21,987 bases of DNA from M2408 sp046303515 (GCA_046303515.1 JBKCGI010000119.1:1-21987), one strand, 5' to 3'. Shown: positions 1 to 8,836, numbered from the stretch's first letter. Numbers and translations: made by a program. The notes: generated from the letters alone by a model not told the origin.

Positions 1-73
1 TAGTATTTTGTGCAAAACTTGTTGATATTTCAAAAAAATACTTATTTTTAACTTTCAAACGCAATATTTTTTC

Positions 74-2647
74 ATGAAAAAGATTTTAATTCTACTATTT
101 CTGAGCAGTTTTTCTTTTGCTTTTAATCAAATAAATGATGATTTTAGTGACAATGATTTCACGGCTAATCCTGTTTGGTTAGGTGATGATTCTGTATTTG
201 TCGTAGCAGATGATGGCGGAAATTTAAAATTGCGTTCAAATAAAATTATTGCAAATTCTACTTTTTACCTTTCTACTGCCAATGCACTTGTAACCAATAC
301 TCAATTTGAATTTTCCTTGAAATTAGCATTTTCAACCTCTAGCACAAATTATGTTGATATCTATGTTAATGCTGATCAATCTGATTTATTATCTGCTACA
401 TTAAATGGATATTTTGTTCGAGTAGGTGAAACAACAGATGAGGTTTCTTTTTGGAAAATGATTAATGGTACACCTACAAAAATAATTGATGGAATCGACG
501 GTTCTTTGGGCTCAAGTTCAAATTTAAAAATTAAAGTAATTTGTTCTGCAACAAACGATTGGTCCTTAGAAAGAGATTTAACTGGCACAGGATCTTCCTA
601 TGTTTTGGAAGGAAGTGTTAACAACTCAGAATTAGTGACATCTTCTTTTTTTGGAATCAAAATAAGACAATCTACAGCTAGTTTTTTTCAAAAGCATTTT
701 TTGGATAATGTTTATGTTGGACCTATAATTTTGGATGTGACACCTCCAAGTATTGTTTCTGCAACTGTAATTGATGCAAATAATTTTGATGTACTTTTTT
801 CAGAAAGTGTAGATCAAACATCCGCAGAAAACCTTGTAAATTATAGTATAAACCCAAGTTTAGGTATAACGAATGCCACTCGAGATGCAGTAAATTTTAG
901 CTTAGTTCATATCAATACAAGTTCAGCGTTAATAAACGGAACAAACTATACTTTAACCGCAACAAATATTAGCGATTTGAATGCGAATATCATGTTAACA
1001 GGAAATACAATTTTTTCTTTATTAGTTGGTGAAACGCCTTCTGAAGGAGATGTTATCATAACTGAGTTTTTCTGTGATCCATCACCAAAAATAGGTTTGG
1101 CTGAAATTGAATTTGTAGAAATTTACAATAAAAGCAATAAAATCTTTCATTTAGAAGACTGGCAATTGGGCGACAATGCAACTTCTGGAACAATTTCGGA
1201 TGCTTGGATTTTACCAGGTGAATATAAAGTTTTAGTCACAACATCTGCTATAGACTCTTTTCCAAATGCGATTGCTGTTTCAAGTTTTCCAAGTTTAAAT
1301 AATACGGGAGACAACATTGTTTTACGAGATACAGGAAGTGTTATCATTGATAGTTTAACGTTCACAGATTCCTGGTATCACGATGATATTAAAGCAGAAG
1401 GAGGATACACCATTGAATTAATTAATCAAAATGATCCTTGTTCTGGAGAAGATAATTGGTCTGCAAGCAACTCCCTAACAGGAGGTACACCAGGAAGTCA
1501 AAATTCCATTTTTGATAACACACCGGATTCGCAAGCACCAACATTAGTTTCATTGAGAACTTTAGCTCCAAATTTCTTGGTTGTAAAATTTTCAGAAGGA
1601 ATGGATTCCTTAAGTTTGGTGAATGCCTTAGTAACAACAAATCCTAGTTTGACGGTTTCAAACATTTTTGCTTTAAGTCAATTTCCAGACAGTATTATCA
1701 TTGCTTTTAATGAAAATTTTGTTGGTTCGCAGGTGTATCAATTTCAAATTCAAAATGTTGCTGACTGTTGGAATAACAGTGGAAATTTGTCAGGAGAATT
1801 TATTTTGGCAGAAGCGGCAGTTCAGGGAGACTTGGTTATCAATGAAATTTTATCAGATTCATATACAGGAGCCTCTGATTTTATTGAAATTAGAAATAAT
1901 TCAACTAAAGTAATTGATGTTTTTGGCTATCAATTGGCAAATTACGATGATACGATTGCGAATAACAAAACGATTACTGAACATTACAATTTAAAAGCAA
2001 ATGATTTTGTTGTCATAACACCAGATTCCAATTCTGTAAAAAACAACTATCCAGCAACTGTTGGAGGAAAATTTATTCAAATGTCTTTACCAACTTACAG
2101 CAACGACTCAAGTACTGTATATTTGCTTAATGGTTCAGTTTTAGTGGATAACGTGAGCTATAAATCTGATTGGCAATTTGCACTATTAAATGATACTGAT
2201 GGAAAATCTTTAGAAAGAATAGACCCATTCGGACCTTCAAATGACAAAAATAATTGGCATACAGCTTCTGAAAATATTGGTTTTGCAACTCCAGGAAAGG
2301 AAAACTCTCAAATTTTATATGGTGAAAATGATGGCGTGGTAAATTTAACAAATCCGATTTTCTCACCAGATAATGATGGTTTTGAAGATGTGTTGCAAAT
2401 CAATTATGAAATGATTAATGCTGGAATGTTGGCAAGCATTTCCGTTTTTGACGATAGAGGAAGAGAGATTAAAAAACTAGTAAAAAGCGAATTGATTGGA
2501 AGTAAAGGAACTTTCACTTGGGATGGAGTAACGGATAACAACCAAAAGGCAAGTATTGGCTCTTATGTGCTTTTATTTAATGCTTTTGATTTGAGCGGGA
2601 AACAAATTTCTGAAAAAATTGCTTTTGTGATAGGGGGTAAATTGTAA
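74..2647 (+). CDS. Secreted lamin-tail-domain protein with duplicated Ig-like/LTD modules
   Basis: An 857-residue exported protein. It starts with a classical signal peptide (MKK, hydrophobic core, likely cleavage after SFA near residue 16). Residues about 20-215 look like a beta-rich jelly-roll module. Two Ig-like segments follow, beginning at DVTPPS near residue 221 and DSQAPT near residue 485, resembling SbsA-type Ig domains. Each is followed by a lamin-tail domain (LTD): near 326-450, opening with VIITEF, and near 586-715, opening with LVINEI. The C-terminus (about 762-857) carries an SPDNDGFED motif and a WDG motif, as in FlgD-like/gliding-associated C-terminal modules of Bacteroidota surface proteins. 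Such LTD proteins are presumed extracellular; the substrate is unknown. Export by the type IX system is inference: the C-terminus is not a textbook type A or B signal. The start fits the signal peptide. Confidence 0.85.
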   Translation: MKKILILLFLSSFSFAFNQINDDFSDNDFTANPVWLGDDSVFVVADDGGNLKLRSNKIIANSTFYLSTANALVTNTQFEFSLKLAFSTSSTNYVDIYVNADQSDLLSATLNGYFVRVGETTDEVSFWKMINGTPTKIIDGIDGSLGSSSNLKIKVICSATNDWSLERDLTGTGSSYVLEGSVNNSELVTSSFFGIKIRQSTASFFQKHFLDNVYVGPIILDVTPPSIVSATVIDANNFDVLFSESVDQTSAENLVNYSINPSLGITNATRDAVNFSLVHINTSSALINGTNYTLTATNISDLNANIMLTGNTIFSLLVGETPSEGDVIITEFFCDPSPKIGLAEIEFVEIYNKSNKIFHLEDWQLGDNATSGTISDAWILPGEYKVLVTTSAIDSFPNAIAVSSFPSLNNTGDNIVLRDTGSVIIDSLTFTDSWYHDDIKAEGGYTIELINQNDPCSGEDNWSASNSLTGGTPGSQNSIFDNTPDSQAPTLVSLRTLAPNFLVVKFSEGMDSLSLVNALVTTNPSLTVSNIFALSQFPDSIIIAFNENFVGSQVYQFQIQNVADCWNNSGNLSGEFILAEAAVQGDLVINEILSDSYTGASDFIEIRNNSTKVIDVFGYQLANYDDTIANNKTITEHYNLKANDFVVITPDSNSVKNNYPATVGGKFIQMSLPTYSNDSSTVYLLNGSVLVDNVSYKSDWQFALLNDTDGKSLERIDPFGPSNDKNNWHTASENIGFATPGKENSQILYGENDGVVNLTNPIFSPDNDGFEDVLQINYEMINAGMLASISVFDDRGREIKKLVKSELIGSKGTFTWDGVTDNNQKASIGSYVLLFNAFDLSGKQISEKIAFVIGGKL

Positions 2648-2761
2648 AACTTTAGCGTTTATTGAAAAGGCAAATAATTTGATTATTAATAACTTGAAAG
2701 TTAAACCATTTTTAGTAGCAAATATTTGAAACTTTTTGTTTTAAACTTTAAAAATAATGTG

Positions 2762-2769
2762 TAAGTTTG
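2762..2769 (+). promoter_or_regulatory. Candidate Bacteroidota promoter for the lipoprotein-Pmp3 gene
   Basis: TAAGTTTG matches the Bacteroidota -7 element TAnnTTTG. A TTTG at 2735-2738 lies 23 bases upstream, at the long end of the usual spacing to the -33 element. Transcription would start about 15-20 bases before the ATG at 2792. Assigned by motif match only. Confidence 0.45.
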
Positions 2770-2791
2770 AGGTAATTATAATCCAGATATT

Positions 2792-3421
2792 ATGAAAAAA
2801 ATCAAAATTATTTCTTTGTGCATATTGGGTGCAATCATTGTTAGTTGTGGTACTTCAAGTAATGTAGTTTCGGGAAAACTTATTTCTAAGAGAAAAGTAA
2901 ATAAAGGGTTTCACATAAACACATCTCATAATTTAAAAGGTCATGAACAAAATGAAAACACAGCTAAGAGGGCTGAGTTTATTCAATATACTGAAGAAGC
3001 TGAAGTAAGTTCTCAATCGTTTGATGCTGTTTCAAATACAGTTGTTGAAAAACAAATGTCAGATGCTTTAGAATCAAATGATGTCCTTGCGCAAGAAAAT
3101 GTTGTTTCTATTCCAAAAGGGAGCAAGAATTTTTCAGAAAATAAAGTTTCATCTTTGGTAGAGCTTAAAAAAGATAACAAGAATTCTAAGGCAGAAAAAC
3201 AAGTTATTAAAAAGGCCGTTAAAGCTATTAAAAAAGAAAGTAAGAAAAGTGACGATATGTTAATTTTGCTTTACATTTTGTGTATTTTTATTCCACCAGT
3301 TGCTGTTGGACTTGCAACGGATTGGGATATTACAACAGTTGTCATAAATGTTCTTTGGTGTTTATTGTGTGGATTGCCAGGTATCATTCATGCGTTTATC
3401 GTAGTTTCGAGAGAAAATTAA
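2792..3421 (+). CDS. Lipoprotein with C-terminal Pmp3/YqaE (UPF0057) membrane hairpin
   Basis: 209 residues. The N-terminus is a lipoprotein signal with lipobox IVSC, giving lipidated Cys19. A polar, Lys/Ser/Glu-rich linker of about 130 residues follows, with no recognised fold. The last ~55 residues are two hydrophobic segments joined by a short loop, with the family-typical IFIPPVAVGL and NVLWCLLCGLPGIIHA patterns of the Pmp3/YqaE (UPF0057) family, which is otherwise usually a free ~50-residue membrane peptide linked to ion and stress tolerance. The protein therefore appears to be anchored twice: by a lipid and by a membrane hairpin. No acidic surface-export signal is obvious after the Cys (GTSSN), so a periplasm-facing position at the inner membrane is the simpler guess. 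It has its own promoter-like motif and a terminator, so it is probably monocistronic. Function unknown. Confidence 0.85.
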   Translation: MKKIKIISLCILGAIIVSCGTSSNVVSGKLISKRKVNKGFHINTSHNLKGHEQNENTAKRAEFIQYTEEAEVSSQSFDAVSNTVVEKQMSDALESNDVLAQENVVSIPKGSKNFSENKVSSLVELKKDNKNSKAEKQVIKKAVKAIKKESKKSDDMLILLYILCIFIPPVAVGLATDWDITTVVINVLWCLLCGLPGIIHAFIVVSREN

Positions 3422-3440
3422 AAATAAATAAAGATTAATA

Positions 3441-3477
3441 AAGGGATGGTTTCATAGCGAAATTATCCCTTTTTTTA
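3441..3477 (+). terminator. Rho-independent terminator after the lipoprotein-Pmp3 gene
   Basis: AAAGGGAT (3441-3448) pairs perfectly with ATCCCTTT (3466-3473) across a 17-base loop, and the stem runs into a T-rich tail. It starts 20 bases after the stop codon and lies before the DUF2752 gene, which separates the two transcripts. Confidence 0.75.
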
Positions 3478-3490
3478 TAAAAAACATTTT

Positions 3491-3790
3491 ATGATTAGAA
3501 AAATTATAATGCATTCATTTACCGTTATCATTTTAGTTTGCCCTTTTATTTTGTTGATTTTACCCGCTAATTTTTTTGATTCAGGTCAATCACTTTGTTT
3601 ATCAAAATCCCTATTAAATTTGGAATGTTTGGGTTGTGGAATAACAAGAGCTATTCAACATTTGATTCATTTTGAATTCAAAGAAGCTTGGATTCTGAAT
3701 AAACTAGCTTATGTTTTGTTGCCTGTTTTTATTTATTTATGGATAAAAGAAGTCATAAAAGTTTATTCATTTTTTAAAATAAAGCATTAA
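3491..3790 (+). CDS. DUF2752 family membrane protein
   Basis: A 99-residue membrane protein. Two or three hydrophobic segments are visible (about 8-27 and 72-92, with a weaker middle region). Between them sits the family hallmark ECLGCGITRA at residues 45-54 (usual form CPxCGxTRA), containing Cys46 and Cys49. DUF2752 proteins are widespread short membrane proteins in Bacteroidota and Actinobacteria without an established function; the CxxC pair could bind metal or do redox chemistry, which is speculation. It follows the terminator at 3441-3477, and I found no good promoter in the short gap, so its transcription may depend on read-through or an unrecognised promoter. The next gene begins 18 bases downstream. 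Confidence 0.8.
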   Translation: MIRKIIMHSFTVIILVCPFILLILPANFFDSGQSLCLSKSLLNLECLGCGITRAIQHLIHFEFKEAWILNKLAYVLLPVFIYLWIKEVIKVYSFFKIKH

Positions 3791-3795
3791 ATTTG
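3788..3795 (+). promoter_or_regulatory. Candidate -7 element overlapping the DUF2752 stop codon
   Basis: TAAATTTG matches TAnnTTTG and contains the DUF2752 stop codon (TAA 3788-3790). It lies 13 bases before the ATG at 3809, so transcription starting here would give a very short leader for the beta-barrel gene. No TTG is present at the -33 distance, which weakens the call. Confidence 0.3.
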
Positions 3796-3808
3796 TCAAA
3801 AATCCACT

Positions 3809-4291
3809 ATGAAAAAAGCCTTTTTAATTTTTAGCATTTTACTTTCTTTTAGTTTTTTTGGACAAAACTATTCCACTGCAATTGGAATAAAATCGGGATA
3901 TCCAGGACACGGGTCATTTAATATCAAAAAATTCATGGGTCCAGATTTTGCTGTTGATATTTTAGCAGGAACTAATCTTGGTGGTTCATCAAAATATTTT
4001 TGGGCTCAATGTTTATTTGAAAAAAATAAAAATATAGTCAATACCTCTGGTTTTAATTGGTATTATGGTGCAGGACCAGCTTTAGGATATTGGACAAAAG
4101 GCGGTTTTACAAAAAACAATAAATTTTACGGTGGACTTTGGATTAGCGCTGATGCTGTAGTTGGTTTCGAATACACAGCTTCTAGTATTCCATTAAATAT
4201 TGGAATTGAAGCTGGTCCTACTTTAAACGTAATTCCTTACATTAATTTTAATGGAATGGCAAATATTTTTGTTCGCTACGCAATACAATAA
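3809..4291 (+). CDS. Small exported beta-barrel-like protein (paralogue of the one at 8837)
   Basis: 160 residues with a clear signal peptide (MKKAFLIFSILLSFSFFGQ, cleaved near FGQ). The mature part alternates Gly-rich and aromatic strands and ends in an aromatic-containing strand (FVRYAIQ), as in small outer-membrane beta-barrels. It shares GYPG, a KFMG/FYMG segment, NWYxGxGP, KGG, EYTA and GPTLNVIP with the protein at 8837-9340 in the same order, so the two are paralogues. Eight-stranded OMP_b-brl-type architecture is likely; ligand and role are unknown. The zinc-ribbon gene begins 7 bases after its stop, so the two are probably co-transcribed. Confidence 0.75.
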   Translation: MKKAFLIFSILLSFSFFGQNYSTAIGIKSGYPGHGSFNIKKFMGPDFAVDILAGTNLGGSSKYFWAQCLFEKNKNIVNTSGFNWYYGAGPALGYWTKGGFTKNNKFYGGLWISADAVVGFEYTASSIPLNIGIEAGPTLNVIPYINFNGMANIFVRYAIQ

Positions 4292-4297
4292 ATTTTT

Positions 4298-4663
4298 ATG
4301 TTAGAGGAACGTCTTTGTTTAGAGTGTAACGACAAATTAAAAGGAAGAAAAGATCAAAAATTTTGTTCCGACTATTGCCGTAATTCGTTTAATAATAAAC
4401 AAAATGAAGATGCTAACAAATACGTTCGAAGAATTAATGGAATTTTACGTAAAAACAGGCGTATTTTAGAAAAACTTAATCCGTCAGGAAAAAATACTGT
4501 TGATGGTATTAGTTTAGCGGAAGAAGGATTTAATTTTCACTATTACACCAATATTTATAAGACTCAAAAAGGCGGTGAGTATTATTTTTGTTATGAATTT
4601 GGGTATCGCAAATTAGAAAATGATCAATATATTTTGGTTATCAAACAAGATTATGTTAAATAA
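4298..4663 (+). CDS. Small zinc-ribbon protein, hypothetical
   Basis: 121 residues, no signal peptide or membrane segment, so cytoplasmic. The N-terminus has four cysteines arranged CxxC-x12-CxxxC (Cys7, Cys10, Cys23, Cys27, the last two in FCSDYC), a zinc-ribbon pattern that is followed by RNSFNNKQ. The middle is basic (about residues 40-60, RRINGILRKNRRILEKL), which would suit nucleic-acid binding. The C-terminal half is rich in Tyr and Phe and looks like a small beta-sheet. I recognise the type (short Bacteroidota proteins with an N-terminal CxxC...FCSxxC ribbon), but no function is established. It is translated from the same likely transcript as the beta-barrel protein before it. Confidence 0.7.
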   Translation: MLEERLCLECNDKLKGRKDQKFCSDYCRNSFNNKQNEDANKYVRRINGILRKNRRILEKLNPSGKNTVDGISLAEEGFNFHYYTNIYKTQKGGEYYFCYEFGYRKLENDQYILVIKQDYVK

Positions 4664-4760
4664 TTTTAACTGTTGACATTCTGGTTTTTATAACTTCTCT
4701 TTTATTTTTTTACTTTCCTTAAAAAAATCAATATATTCACAGTCAAAATATTGAGGTCCC

Positions 4761-7700
4761 ATGCGTGCTATATACCTTTTTTTTCTAGTTGTCCCTTTTG
4801 TTGTTTTTTCGCAAGCATATCACGGGGAAAAATATAAACCACTTAAACCAGAATCTTCTGTAAAATCAGGATCTTGCATACCACCAAGCTCTACAACTTA
4901 TTTAGAAGCAAATAATGTCAGATGTATGGTTCATACTGCAGGAAATTTGTGGCAAGTTCCAGGACAAAATTTTTCAAAATATGAAGTGCCAAAAAACTCA
5001 GGTATCAATGCACTTTTTACTTCTGCACTTTGGCTTGGGGGAACAGACGTTAACGGTCAACTAAAACTTGCCGCCTTGCGTTATCGTGATGGACAAGATT
5101 ACTGGACAGGACCATTGACAATCAATACAGCCAATACAGATTATGAAAATTGTGAAAAATACGATCGACATTTTTCTTCAAGACAAGATGAAATTAGAGA
5201 ATTTGATGCTTGGTATCAACAAGGTTTAACTGATCAACAAAACGGGACCAGTTTGCAAGCTACTTTTTTTCCTAATTATAAAATTCCGAATATCATAAAA
5301 GATTGGCCAGCCCATGGTAACACTACTATTGGTCAAGATTATTATCTAGCTCCTTTTTATGATAGAGATGAAAATGGAATTTACGAATGGGAAAAAGGTG
5401 ATTATCCTTGGTATGATTTCAAAAAGGAAAAAATATGTAAAGTAGATCGTGATGTTAGTTTATATGGTGACCAAAATTTATGGTGGGTTATCAACGACAA
5501 AGGGAATATCCACACTGAAACTGGAGCCGATCCAATTGGAATGGAAATTAGATGTCAAGCCTTTGCTTTTGCAACTAATGATGAGGTTAACAGTATGACT
5601 TTTTACAACTATGAGCTAATAAATCGTGGAACTCAAACCTTATACAATACTTATTTTGGTTCGTTTGTTGACGCTGCGCTTGGTGATCCTTATGATGATT
5701 TTGTTGGCTGTGATGTAAATAGAGGATTAGCTTATGTTTACAACGGTGATTCATATGATGGCGACAACTTAGGTTTTAAAGGATATGGAGAAAAAACAGC
5801 AGCTGTTGGCGTAGATTTTTTTGAAGGACCTTTTCAAGATAATGATAATATTGATAACGCTTTTGGTATTGGGGTAAATGAGGCTTTAAACGGAATTGGC
5901 TATGGCGATGGTGTTATTGATAACGAACGTTTTGGAATGCGTCGTTTTTTATATTATGTAAACACAGGAAGTTCTTTGAATGAAAATCAAACAGACCCTA
6001 TTAAAGCTACAGATTATTACAATTATTTAAGAGGTTTTTGGAAGGATGGTACTCCATTTTATTATGGGGGTAATGGTCATTTATCAGATCCAGAAGCAAA
6101 TACAGCTATACAATGTGATTTTATGTTTCCTGGTACGACAGACAACTTGGGTTGGGGAACGGGAGGAGTTCCGCAAGCGAATTGGACTGAGGAAACAGCA
6201 GGTAATGAACCGTATGACAGAAGATTTTTGCAATCTGCTGGTCCATTTGTTCTAAAACCAGGTGCTGTAAATAACATCACAGTTGGAGTTGTTTGGGCAA
6301 GAGCTAGTGATGGAGGTCCTTTTGAATCTGTAAAAGTATTAACAACTGCGGATGATAAAGCTCAAGCTCTTTTTGAAAATTGCTTTAAAGTATTAGATTC
6401 ACCTCATGCCCCTGATTTGAGCTTCCAAGAACTTTCAAATGAGGTAATATTGAGTATTAGTAATCCCGTTAATTCAAATAATTTTGGTGAAGATTATGCT
6501 GAAGTTGATCCTTTTATTGTCGGTGATGAGCAAACTATTGATAAAACTTATCGTTTTCAAGGATATTTAATTTACCAATTAAAAGATGATGCTGTTTCAT
6601 CTTCTGAACTTGACGATATTACTAAGGCTAGATTAGTCGCACAATGTGATATAGAAGATGAGGTAAGTCGTTTAGTAAATTTTGAATATGACGAAAATTT
6701 AGAAGCATCTATTCCTGTTGAAAAAGTTGATGGAGAAAATAAAGGAATCAGGCATAGTTTTCAAATGAAGGAAGACCAATTTGCACAAGGAGATAGAAGG
6801 CTTATTAATTTTAAAAGATATTATTACATGGCAATTTCCTATGCTTATAATAATTATAAAAATTATGACCCTGACGACGCAGGAAGTTTAGATGGTCAAA
6901 AGAAGCCTTTTTTACCTAGTCGAAAAGCGCCAATTGGAGAAGTAAAAACAATTGAAGTAATTCCTCATAACCCTTTACCAGAAGCTGGAGGGACTTTACA
7001 TTATTTAGAGTACGGATCTTCACCTGAAATAACAAGAATTGATGGAATTGGCAACGGTAACAGAGCAATAGATTTAACACAATCCTCAGTTGATTTTATT
7101 TTAGCAAATGGTAAAATGGATCAACCGGTTTATCAACAAGGAAAAGGTCCTTTAAATGTTAAGGTTGTGGATCCCTTAAATTTGGTTTCAGGTTATTTTG
7201 AAATTAAGTTTTTATATGAAGATATTGCGGGAATAGATAATAACTTCATGGGTAAAGGAACCGATACAGCAGCTTGGATCATTAATCGATATGATAAAAA
7301 AGGAGGAATATTATTAGAATCTGTTTCTTCTGAGCAGACCATAAACTTTTCTAATGAGCAAATTATTCCAGAATGGGGAATATCCGTTCAAATTACACAA
7401 GAAGAATATTATTTCAACCCTGGAATTGCAGGTGGGCAATATCTTAGATATACCGATCCAATTGAAACGACGATAGAATTTAGTGACTCTTCAAAACCTT
7501 GGTTATCCTTTGTTCAAGATAATGATGCATTTTTTCCAACAAATTGGATTATGAGCGGAGATTATGTAGCAACTGCCGCAGACACAAATTCTTCATTAGG
7601 AAATTCTAACCCTGGTTATTACAATGATGAACCAAAACGCGACCCAGAAAAAAAATATGCAAAATTGCTAAGCGGTGGAATCGCACCTTATTCTCTTGTA

Positions 7701-8783
7701 AGATATAAATCTCCTGCCGTTCCTTTAGATTTTATGCCTTTGGCTTATCCCACGGGTTTTAGTTTTCCAAATACAAGAATTAGAAATAGCATTTCGAGAG
7801 CACCAAGTATAGACATAATAATTACGCAAGATAAAACAAAATGGACAAGATGTGCTGTTATAGAGCTTGGAAGTGATGCAAATTTAAACATTGGGAGTGT
7901 TGAAGCTGGTAAATTAAGAGCTTCTTCAAGTGTCAATAAAGATGGAGAAGCACTAAATGATAACACTTTTGGAATGGGTTGGTTTCCAGGATATGCAATA
8001 GACGTAGAAACAGGAATGCGTTTGCAAATGGCGTTTGGTGAAAATTCTTTTTTAGGTGGAGAGAATGGTTCAGATATGATTTGGAATCCTACAGACAGAC
8101 AGTATAATAATTTAGGAGAACCTTTATTTGGAGGACAACAACCAATTTATGTTTTTGGGTATAACATTAATGGCGAAACTAATCCTTCTAAAATTTGTCC
8201 TTATTATGATGGAACAAATAACTGGATTTACGATAAAATGGTCGCTGCTAGTTACGGTGATGTCTATATGAATTTAGCTTGGGTTGCTTATCCAATTCTA
8301 ACTCCTGGTCAAACACATTTATCAACAGATGTAAAAATACGTGTTCGCATCAATAAAGAATACAATGATTATAATGCAAGTGGAGAAAATCAAACACGTC
8401 CAATGTATTCATGGTCAATGGAAAATAGTTTTACAAAAACGAATACTACAAGTGCTTTAGTAGATGCTTTGGATCTAATTAATGTGGTTCCAAATCCATA
8501 TTATGCCTTTTCAGAATATGAAAACAGTAAAGTTGATAATAGAATAAAAATTACAAATCTGCCGGATAAATGCACCATAAAGATTTATAATATTAGTGGA
8601 AAATTGATAAAAACGTTTAAAAAATCCAATCCGATTACCTTCCAAGACTGGTTGTTGACCAATGAAGCAGGTATACCCGTTGCATCTGGAGTATATTTGA
8701 TACATGTTGAAGTACCGGGGGCAGGCGAACGAATTTTAAAATCTTTTATTTGCGCTAGAACCCCTGATTTTTATGGCTTTTAG
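4761..8783 (+). CDS. Giant exported protein with type IX-like C-terminal sorting module
   Basis: 1340 residues. A signal peptide is plain (MRAIYLFFLVVPFVVFSQA, cleavage near FSQ or SQA). The long body is Asp/Asn/Tyr/Gly-rich, with repeated acidic loop-like stretches such as YDRDENG near residue 200 that could bind calcium; I recognise no enzyme signature. From about residue 1237 the C-terminus reads VVPNPYYAFSEYE, then IKIYNISGKLIKTF, then GIPVASGVYLIHV. This is the pattern of T9SS type A C-terminal domains (xPNP, IYNxxGK, GVYxxxV), here a variant ending about 20 residues past the last strand. The protein is thus probably secreted or attached to the cell surface by the type IX system. Its followers and predecessors include two paralogous barrel proteins. 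The next gene starts 54 bases downstream. The start codon is supported by the signal peptide. Confidence 0.85.
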   Translation: MRAIYLFFLVVPFVVFSQAYHGEKYKPLKPESSVKSGSCIPPSSTTYLEANNVRCMVHTAGNLWQVPGQNFSKYEVPKNSGINALFTSALWLGGTDVNGQLKLAALRYRDGQDYWTGPLTINTANTDYENCEKYDRHFSSRQDEIREFDAWYQQGLTDQQNGTSLQATFFPNYKIPNIIKDWPAHGNTTIGQDYYLAPFYDRDENGIYEWEKGDYPWYDFKKEKICKVDRDVSLYGDQNLWWVINDKGNIHTETGADPIGMEIRCQAFAFATNDEVNSMTFYNYELINRGTQTLYNTYFGSFVDAALGDPYDDFVGCDVNRGLAYVYNGDSYDGDNLGFKGYGEKTAAVGVDFFEGPFQDNDNIDNAFGIGVNEALNGIGYGDGVIDNERFGMRRFLYYVNTGSSLNENQTDPIKATDYYNYLRGFWKDGTPFYYGGNGHLSDPEANTAIQCDFMFPGTTDNLGWGTGGVPQANWTEETAGNEPYDRRFLQSAGPFVLKPGAVNNITVGVVWARASDGGPFESVKVLTTADDKAQALFENCFKVLDSPHAPDLSFQELSNEVILSISNPVNSNNFGEDYAEVDPFIVGDEQTIDKTYRFQGYLIYQLKDDAVSSSELDDITKARLVAQCDIEDEVSRLVNFEYDENLEASIPVEKVDGENKGIRHSFQMKEDQFAQGDRRLINFKRYYYMAISYAYNNYKNYDPDDAGSLDGQKKPFLPSRKAPIGEVKTIEVIPHNPLPEAGGTLHYLEYGSSPEITRIDGIGNGNRAIDLTQSSVDFILANGKMDQPVYQQGKGPLNVKVVDPLNLVSGYFEIKFLYEDIAGIDNNFMGKGTDTAAWIINRYDKKGGILLESVSSEQTINFSNEQIIPEWGISVQITQEEYYFNPGIAGGQYLRYTDPIETTIEFSDSSKPWLSFVQDNDAFFPTNWIMSGDYVATAADTNSSLGNSNPGYYNDEPKRDPEKKYAKLLSGGIAPYSLVRYKSPAVPLDFMPLAYPTGFSFPNTRIRNSISRAPSIDIIITQDKTKWTRCAVIELGSDANLNIGSVEAGKLRASSSVNKDGEALNDNTFGMGWFPGYAIDVETGMRLQMAFGENSFLGGENGSDMIWNPTDRQYNNLGEPLFGGQQPIYVFGYNINGETNPSKICPYYDGTNNWIYDKMVAASYGDVYMNLAWVAYPILTPGQTHLSTDVKIRVRINKEYNDYNASGENQTRPMYSWSMENSFTKTNTTSALVDALDLINVVPNPYYAFSEYENSKVDNRIKITNLPDKCTIKIYNISGKLIKTFKKSNPITFQDWLLTNEAGIPVASGVYLIHVEVPGAGERILKSFICARTPDFYGF

Positions 8784-8836
8784 AAAAGTGAAACCTTTTT
8801 GCAAAAAAGCAGTATAAAAGCCAAAACTCAATACAA

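Noticed and set aside
49..56. TAACTTTC as a promoter -7 element for the first gene
   Set aside because: The last base differs from the consensus, and no TTG lies at the expected distance; the upstream sequence is truncated by the window edge.
2690..2703. TAACTT-GA-AAGTTA inverted repeat between the lamin-tail gene and the lipoprotein gene
   Set aside because: Six-bp arms are expected by chance in this AT-rich gap, and the repeat is not located on a promoter element.
4668..4696. TTGACA followed by TATAAC in the gap before the giant exported gene, resembling a sigma-70 promoter
   Set aside because: The spacing is about 11 bases instead of 16-18, and this lineage uses the TAnnTTTG type; there is no good promoter in this gap.
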